Shown: piece by piece, positions 58,958-64,000 of the stretch
Numbering within the stretch: the first letter of the stretch is position 1
Layout: each line of letters begins with the position of its first letter
Source: Mangrovimicrobium sp033283325
Lineage (GTDB): Bacteria > Pseudomonadota > Gammaproteobacteria > Pseudomonadales > Halieaceae
Assembly (NCBI GenBank): GCA_033283325.1
Contig: JAWMQO010000002.1
Coordinates: 434,001 to 498,000 of the forward strand
Reading direction: 5' to 3'
Length of the DNA stretch: 64,000 nt
Notes under the pieces: generated by a model
What the model was told of the DNA's origin: nothing
Databases searched by the model: none
What the model saw: the letters and a program-made list of their open reading frames with translations, nothing else
Made by a program: the position numbers and the translations under genes

Positions 58958-60955
58958 CTATTGCCCGGAGGGGCTGTCCTCGGTTTTCTTTGCCTTGAGC
59001 GGTTTCAGGCCACAGTCGGGCAAAAGCTCAAAATTGGCCTGGAAGAGATTCTCCCGGTCCACCCCCGCGAAGCGCACATCCACGACCTGCTCCAGTTGGA
59101 AGCGTCGGGTCGTGCTGGTCAGGCTGGCGGTCCATTTGTCGTAGCTGAATTTTTCCGGGTCCTTGCGCAGGTCGACAAAACCCTCCAGGCCGAAATCCTC
59201 CAGGCGCACATTGAACCCGCTGCTGGTGACGTGGCTGATCCTCGCCTGGAAACTGGTCTCGGGTACTGCTGCCAGTTGTTGCAGGTAGCGGCCGGCAAGC
59301 CAGCGCTCCGCTTCCTGGGTGGCCGCGCGGGCCCGCTGCAGGCGATCCTTCAGGGCTTGCAGCATGTCCTGCGTCAGGCTCTGCTCCTCGTCGCCGCGCA
59401 GCAGGCGCTTGATCTGCACATGCACGAGGAAATCCAGGTTCTTGCGCAGTGGGGAAGTGCAATTGGTGTAGCAGTCCAGGGCCATGCCCATGTGCGGCCC
59501 GGCTGTGGTCGACAGTTCGGCGCGGGTGAGCAGGCGGTTCACCATGCTCCGGAGCGGCAGTTCATGCCCCGGCGCGGCCAGCTTGCGCATGATCTCCCCG
59601 TAACCGGCGACGCTGGCAGGGTCCTGTTGGGTCAACTCGGGGTCGTGCATCTGCAGGAAGCGCTGGATTTCCTCGCCGCGATCACTGCGAAAGCCCGGGT
59701 GAACGACGAAGGGCCCGTTTGCAGCGCGTTCCTTGAGAAACTTCGCGGCGCAGCGGTTGGCGGCGATCATGCATTCCTCGACGAGTTTCTGCGACTGCAG
59801 CTTCTCGATGGGCTCGATGCTCTCGATACGCTTGTTGTCGTCCAGCAGCCAGCGGTACTCGCGGCGGTCTTCCATCACCAGGTGGTGGCTCTCGCGGTGG
59901 CTGCGCAGCGCGCGGTACACCTGGTACAGGGCCTCCAGCGGCGACGCGTGCATCATCAACTCGTCGGCCTGCCCGCTGAGGTAGCGGTCAACCGCGAAGT
60001 AGGACAGCTTGGCCCGGGAGCGGATATTGGCCTCGATGAACTCGAAGTCGCCGAGCTCGCCGCTGTCCTTCACCGATATCCGGCAAACCAGGGAGGGGCG
60101 GTCGACGCCCTCGGCAAGGGCGCAGGTTTCCTGGGACAGTTCCTCCGGCAGCATGGGCACGATGTCACCGTGGAAATAGACCGTGGTGCCGCGCGCGGTG
60201 ATGTCGTTGTAAAGGCCGGAATCGGTGGAGATGTAGGCCGTGGGGTCGGCGATGGCGACGAACAGGGTCCAGCCGTCATCCGCGACCTGTGCGTAGAGCG
60301 CGTCGTCGATATCCAGGGTCTTGGCGGCGTCGATGGAGATGAACTCCAGGTCGCTGAGGTCCTGGCGGCCCGGTTCTTCCAGCGGGCGGACCTCGGCCAG
60401 TTGCTTCTCGAGTTCCTTGCGGCTGGCGCTGTTCCACTCGGTGGGCAGGCCGTACTTGGCGATGCAATAGGCGTTCTCGATGCCGGGCGTGTCGTCGTTG
60501 CCGAGGACGCTGAGGATCTTGGCCTGCGGTTTGCCGTCGCGGATCGGGTGGCGCAGGATGCCACCGCGCACGTAATCACCCTCCTTGACGCCGTTGCGGG
60601 CGTGGGGAGGGATAAACAGCCAGCGGCGCAGGTTGGGCAGGTCCGGTTCCACGAACAAGGCCTTGCCCTTGCGGACGCAGCGACCGGTGAATTCTGCCAG
60701 GGGGCTGTCGACGAGTTGCTCTATATCGGCGATGACCCGCTTGTCCTTGGCCGGCCTGATACAGACTTTCACCCGGTCATCGGGAAAGGCCTTGAGCATT
60801 TCATCGGGTGGAATGAAGATTTCCCGCCCGTCGTCCAGGATAGCGAAGCCGTAGCGTGCCTGAGTGCCTTTGATGACGGCCTCAGCGCGCTCTTTTTCCG
60901 CCTCCATCTGCGACTTTAGGCCCTTCAGTTGCGCGAGGGAGTCCTGATTGAGCAT
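58958..60955 (-). CDS. rnb: Exoribonuclease II-like (RNB family)
   Basis: Degrades RNA from the 3' end. 665 residues. A cold-shock-like N-terminus (GTQARYGFAILDDGREIFIPPDEML) precedes the RNB domain (EFISIDAAKTLDIDDALYAQ, with the catalytic Asp cluster) and a C-terminal S1 domain (ISHVTSSGFNVRLEDFGLEGFVDLR). Length is closer to RNase II (644) than RNase R (813), and no basic C-terminal tail is present, hence the name, with some doubt. Confidence 0.9.
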   Translation of the reverse strand: MLNQDSLAQLKGLKSQMEAEKERAEAVIKGTQARYGFAILDDGREIFIPPDEMLKAFPDDRVKVCIRPAKDKRVIADIEQLVDSPLAEFTGRCVRKGKALFVEPDLPNLRRWLFIPPHARNGVKEGDYVRGGILRHPIRDGKPQAKILSVLGNDDTPGIENAYCIAKYGLPTEWNSASRKELEKQLAEVRPLEEPGRQDLSDLEFISIDAAKTLDIDDALYAQVADDGWTLFVAIADPTAYISTDSGLYNDITARGTTVYFHGDIVPMLPEELSQETCALAEGVDRPSLVCRISVKDSGELGDFEFIEANIRSRAKLSYFAVDRYLSGQADELMMHASPLEALYQVYRALRSHRESHHLVMEDRREYRWLLDDNKRIESIEPIEKLQSQKLVEECMIAANRCAAKFLKERAANGPFVVHPGFRSDRGEEIQRFLQMHDPELTQQDPASVAGYGEIMRKLAAPGHELPLRSMVNRLLTRAELSTTAGPHMGMALDCYTNCTSPLRKNLDFLVHVQIKRLLRGDEEQSLTQDMLQALKDRLQRARAATQEAERWLAGRYLQQLAAVPETSFQARISHVTSSGFNVRLEDFGLEGFVDLRKDPEKFSYDKWTASLTSTTRRFQLEQVVDVRFAGVDRENLFQANFELLPDCGLKPLKAKKTEDSPSGQ

Positions 60956-61071
60956 GAAAAGATGTTATTTCAACGATTTGATTTGAGCCCGCTATCGTAG
61001 CCTATATTACGGGTCCTGTCAGTGAGCAGCGATGCAGAAAGGAAATGCTGCCATTGATCTACCCGCTGGCG

Positions 61072-61100
61072 TTGACAGGGCGTCGAAGCCGCTTTAATAA
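61072..61100 (+). promoter_or_regulatory. Probable sigma-70 promoter upstream of PIN-PhoH gene
   Basis: A perfect TTGACA (61072-61077), 17-base spacer and TAATAA (61095-61100). It would leave a leader of about 320 bases before the PIN-PhoH start. In the 475-bp gap (60956-61430) nothing else is recognised. Confidence 0.5.
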
Positions 61101-61430
61101 TGAAGCCATAGACGTTGTGTCGGACACGTCGGGTATTTCGATTTGAAAGAGCTGCAGGCGCAGGCTTCGCGATGACGAGCGGGCCGCGGGCGCCAATCAA
61201 CAAGCGTAATCCGTACGCTGCCACTGAGCCTCACCTGCTCCGCTCTCCTGCACCGTACCGCCCCCCGATTTTTCACCCTTCCCGGAACCGCCGCCGGACC
61301 CAGAAGCCGGCCACCAAACAGGAGTTTCCCTCGCTTCCACCGCCGCTAGTGGAGTCGGGACCCTTTTGTCCCGCTGCTCTCGGCCCCCACCTTCGAGACC
61401 AATTAGTGATAAACCTGTGAGGAATGCTTT

Positions 61431-62873
61431 ATGGATTCAGGCTCTGCCCTGCGCGTAGAAAAATCCGCCACCCTGAAACCCGTCGTCCGCAAAACCTATG
61501 TACTGGACACCAACGTGCTGCTGCACGACCCGACAGCAGTAACCGCCTTCAAGAATCACCACGTGGTCATACCCATGACAGTGCTGGAGGAGCTCGACCA
61601 CATCAAGGACCGCCGGGACAAGACCGTCAGCCGGGAGGCGCGGATTGCGATCCAGATGATCGACAAGGTCGTGGATGCGGCGACGCCCCAGCAGATCCAG
61701 GAGGGGGTCGAAGTGCCGGGTTCCGACCTGGAAGGCTCGGGCGTGGGTACCCTGGCGATCTTTCCGGACCAGTTGCTCGGTGACGACTCGGACGTGCCCT
61801 TCCTCGACGGCACCACCGACCAGGCCAACGACAACCGCATCATCAATGTGGCCCTGCGGCTGCAGGCGGAAGACCCCAGCGGTTTTATCTGCCTGGTGAC
61901 CAAGGACATCAACATGCGCATCAAGGCCAAGGGTTCCGGCCTGGTGCACGTCGAGGACTACCGGCGGGACCGGGTGCTGGATGACATCGACCTGCTGGCC
62001 AAGGGCTACGAGCATATCGAGGGGGATTTCTGGGCCACCATCGAGGAGGTGGATACCCTGCGCGAGGGCGATTGCACCCTGCACCGGGTGCCCCGGGCAT
62101 CGCTGCCCAAGGCCTATCCCAACCAGTTCCTGCACGATGACCAGGACTTCATGGCCTTCGTCAAGCGGGTGGAGGAAGACTATGTCTACCTGCGCTGCGA
62201 CAGCCGGGATAACCTCATGAACCGGCGCTTCTGGGGCCTGGCGCCGCGCAATCTCGAGCAGGCCATGGCGATGGCGCTGCTGGATGACGAGGACGTCGAC
62301 ATGACGGTCCTGACCGGGCCGGCGGGCTCGGGCAAGACCCTGCTGGCGCTGGCCTATGGCCTCCACGCGATTCTCGAGCAGAAGAAGTACTCCAAGCTCA
62401 TCGTCGCCCGTTCCACCCCGCCGATCGCCGAGGATATCGGCTTCCTCCCCGGCACCGAGGAGGAGAAGATGGCCCCCTGGCTGGCGGCCTTCGACGACAA
62501 CCTGGAAATTCTCCACGGCACCGACGAGTCCTGCCACGGCAGCATCGAGTACGTGAAGGAGCGCGCCAATATCCAGTTCAAGTCCCTGAACTTCATGCGC
62601 GGACGCTCTTTCAACAACGCCTATATCATCATCGATGAGAGCCAGGGCCTGACCCAGTTCCAGCTGAAGTCGGTGATCAGCCGGGTGGGAGCGGATTCCA
62701 AGATCGTGGTGCTGGGCAACCTCGCACAGATCGACAACAAGTACATCAGCCCACTGACCTCCGGGCTGACCTACCTGGTCGAGAAGAGCAAGCAGTACTC
62801 CCACGCGGGCATCATGAACGTGAACGGTATCGTGCGCTCGCGGCTGGCGGCCTTCGCCGAGGAAAACCTCTAG
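61431..62873 (+). CDS. PIN-domain/PhoH-like ATPase fusion protein
   Basis: 480 residues. The N-terminal PIN domain runs from about 15 to 170 (TYVLDTNVLLHDPTAV with metal-binding Asp, VIPMTVLEELDHIK, DNRIINVALRL). The PhoH domain follows with Walker A GPAGSGKT (near 295) and NAYIIIDESQGLTQ. Such proteins are related to PhoH2, a helicase and ribonuclease in mycobacteria; here RNA processing is plausible but unproved. GAGGA precedes the ATG. Confidence 0.92.
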   Translation: MDSGSALRVEKSATLKPVVRKTYVLDTNVLLHDPTAVTAFKNHHVVIPMTVLEELDHIKDRRDKTVSREARIAIQMIDKVVDAATPQQIQEGVEVPGSDLEGSGVGTLAIFPDQLLGDDSDVPFLDGTTDQANDNRIINVALRLQAEDPSGFICLVTKDINMRIKAKGSGLVHVEDYRRDRVLDDIDLLAKGYEHIEGDFWATIEEVDTLREGDCTLHRVPRASLPKAYPNQFLHDDQDFMAFVKRVEEDYVYLRCDSRDNLMNRRFWGLAPRNLEQAMAMALLDDEDVDMTVLTGPAGSGKTLLALAYGLHAILEQKKYSKLIVARSTPPIAEDIGFLPGTEEEKMAPWLAAFDDNLEILHGTDESCHGSIEYVKERANIQFKSLNFMRGRSFNNAYIIIDESQGLTQFQLKSVISRVGADSKIVVLGNLAQIDNKYISPLTSGLTYLVEKSKQYSHAGIMNVNGIVRSRLAAFAEENL

Positions 62874-63039
62874 GCGAACCGCCGATTCCCCCCGCCGCGT
62901 GATCGCGGCGGGGCCACTTCCCGCCCTGCGCTGTGAACGCAGGCATTCTGCCTTTGCCACCCTGCCGACGGTTCCCGCCGGGCCTGCTGTCGCAACTAAT
63001 GCATTACCAAACGCGTTCCAGGCATTACACTACGCCCCC

Positions 63040-63891
63040 ATGGACACTCTCTTCATATTCCTGCAACACATCGTCCCGCAGCATTTGCTGTCGCGCTTTA
63101 CCGGCTGGCTGGCGGAACTCGAACACCCCGAATGGCTGAAGAACTGGGTCATCGCCCGTTTCGCCGCGCATTTTCGCGTCGATATGAGCGAGGCCGAGGA
63201 GCCGGAGCTCAGTCGCTATCGCAACTTTAACGCCTTTTTTACCCGCGCCCTGCGCGAGGGAGCACGGCCGCTCGACGACGCGGCAGTGCTCAGTCCGGCC
63301 GACGGTGCGATCAGCCAGTGCGGCGATATCGTCGAGGGGCGCATGCTGCAGGCGAAGGGCTGTTATTTCAGCGCGATCGAGTTGCTCGGCGGCGATCCGG
63401 AGCGCGCGGCGGACTTCGCCGACGGCAGTTTCGCCACGATTTACCTGTCCCCGCGGGATTACCATCGCGTGCACATGCCCATCGACGGCGAACTGCTTTC
63501 CACTACCTATGTGCCCGGCGACCTGTTCTCGGTGAATGCGGTCACCGCTGAAGGAGTGGACAATCTTTTCGCCCGCAACGAGCGCCTGGTCTGTTACTTC
63601 GAGACTCCTCTGGGGCCCATGGCGATGGTGCTGGTGGGTGCGATGATCGTCGCCGGCATCGAAACGGTCTGGGCCGGGCAGGTGGCTCCCCCGGCCAGCG
63701 GGGCCCTGAGCGTGGATTTCCGCCAGCCGCCGGCGCCGGTGAAACTGGCGAAAGGTGAGGAGATGGGCCGCTTCAAACTCGGGTCCACGGTGATCCTGCT
63801 CTTCCCGAAAGGTGCCGTGAACTTCGATGATTCCATTCGTGCCGGCGCCAGCGTGCGCCTCGGGCAGGCACTCGCCACCAACCCGGCCTAA
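63040..63891 (+). CDS. psd: Phosphatidylserine decarboxylase proenzyme
   Basis: Makes phosphatidylethanolamine. 283 residues from ATG 63040 (MDTLFIFLQHIVPQHLLSR); an upstream extension of the frame is not family-like. The self-cleavage site LGST is at 247-250, with Ser249 giving the pyruvoyl group. YHRVHMPIDGEL and the Asp/His of the autoprocessing triad (LSPADGAI) are seen. Overlaps the stop of the convergent rsgA. Confidence 0.96.
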   Translation: MDTLFIFLQHIVPQHLLSRFTGWLAELEHPEWLKNWVIARFAAHFRVDMSEAEEPELSRYRNFNAFFTRALREGARPLDDAAVLSPADGAISQCGDIVEGRMLQAKGCYFSAIELLGGDPERAADFADGSFATIYLSPRDYHRVHMPIDGELLSTTYVPGDLFSVNAVTAEGVDNLFARNERLVCYFETPLGPMAMVLVGAMIVAGIETVWAGQVAPPASGALSVDFRQPPAPVKLAKGEEMGRFKLGSTVILLFPKGAVNFDDSIRAGASVRLGQALATNPA

Positions 63892-64000
63892 TCGAAGGAA
63901 CTGCCTTCCAGGCCAGCCACCATGTGGCGGTAGCTCTGCAGCCGTGCCGCGGTGATCGCGCCGGATTCCGCCGCTGCCAGGATGGCGCAGTCGGGCTCCT
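63888..64000 (-). CDS. rsgA: RsgA (ribosome small-subunit GTPase), C-terminal end
   Basis: The last 36 codons of a gene running off the window. The visible peptide (EPDCAILAAAESGAITAARL to SYRHMVAGLEGSSFD) matches the C-terminal helix of RsgA (E. coli NEPGCAIREAVEEGKI). In E. coli psd and rsgA are neighbours. The stop overlaps the psd stop by two bases. Confidence 0.75.
   Translation of the reverse strand, partial: EPDCAILAAAESGAITAARLQSYRHMVAGLEGSSFD

Noticed and set aside
58961..60919. 652-residue plus-strand open frame antisense to the RNase gene
   Set aside because: High GC keeps the opposite frame open; the minus-strand product has all RNB motifs and the plus-strand one has none.

Overview
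The window is GC-rich chromosomal DNA from a gammaproteobacterium. Gene order follows Pseudomonas and E. coli housekeeping blocks: pilMNOPQ-aroK-aroB-gltB-gltD-hemE, argS-ftsN-hslV-hslU, ubiE-ubiJ-ubiB-hisI-hisE-tatA-tatB-tatC, and fau-6S RNA-zapA facing ygfB-pepP-ubiH-ubiI. Gene content and protein flavour (GMC oxidoreductase, CmcJ/NvfI-like protein, BCCT carrier, ectoine-type aspartokinase) suggest a marine Cellvibrionales/Halieaceae-like bacterium; this placement is an inference. No tRNA, rRNA operon, prophage, transposase gene or CRISPR array was seen.

Layout. 1-13 kb: end of an aspartate kinase, a sodium:solute symporter, a secreted protein with a long Asp/Ser repeat tail, a BCCT osmolyte carrier, then small accessory genes (nitroreductase, GMC oxidoreductase, phosphoesterase, TerB-like, CmcJ-like, DUF202). 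12-17 kb: tatABC, hisIE and the ubiquinone genes ubiB, ubiJ and ubiE. 17-30 kb: DUF971, hslUV behind a sigma-32-type promoter, a SPOR protein, argS, priA, rpmE, a lipoprotein nuclease, malic enzyme and PBP1A. 30-45 kb: type IV pilus alignment and secretin genes, then shikimate, glutamate and haem genes. 45-52 kb: cysE, trmB, an acyltransferase, rpiA, ilvA, a 48-residue membrane protein, fau, 6S RNA and zapA. 52-64 kb: ygfB, pepP, ubiH, ubiI, gcvH, rlmI, an RNase II, a PIN-PhoH protein, psd and the end of rsgA.

The most unusual content is between genes. About 16 long-stem hairpins lie in seven intergenic gaps (17.3, 19.8-20.5, 22.9-23.2, 43.3, 44.8-45.2, 48.3-48.6 and 56.6 kb). Each has a conserved central core, while its paired arms (about 12-33 bp, mostly 19 bp or more) differ from locus to locus yet remain nearly perfectly complementary within a locus. 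There are two core classes. One is a 58-nt core that can itself fold into two small hairpins, giving a T shape (3 copies). The other is a roughly 20-nt core built on C[C/G]AAAGCGTT, in which two positions swap C/G together. Copies often occur as head-to-head pairs, and one pair is tandemly repeated every 193 bp or so upstream of hslVU. The layout recalls REPIN/BIME-type repeats, but with conserved centres and variable stems instead of conserved stems. I recognise no described family that matches.
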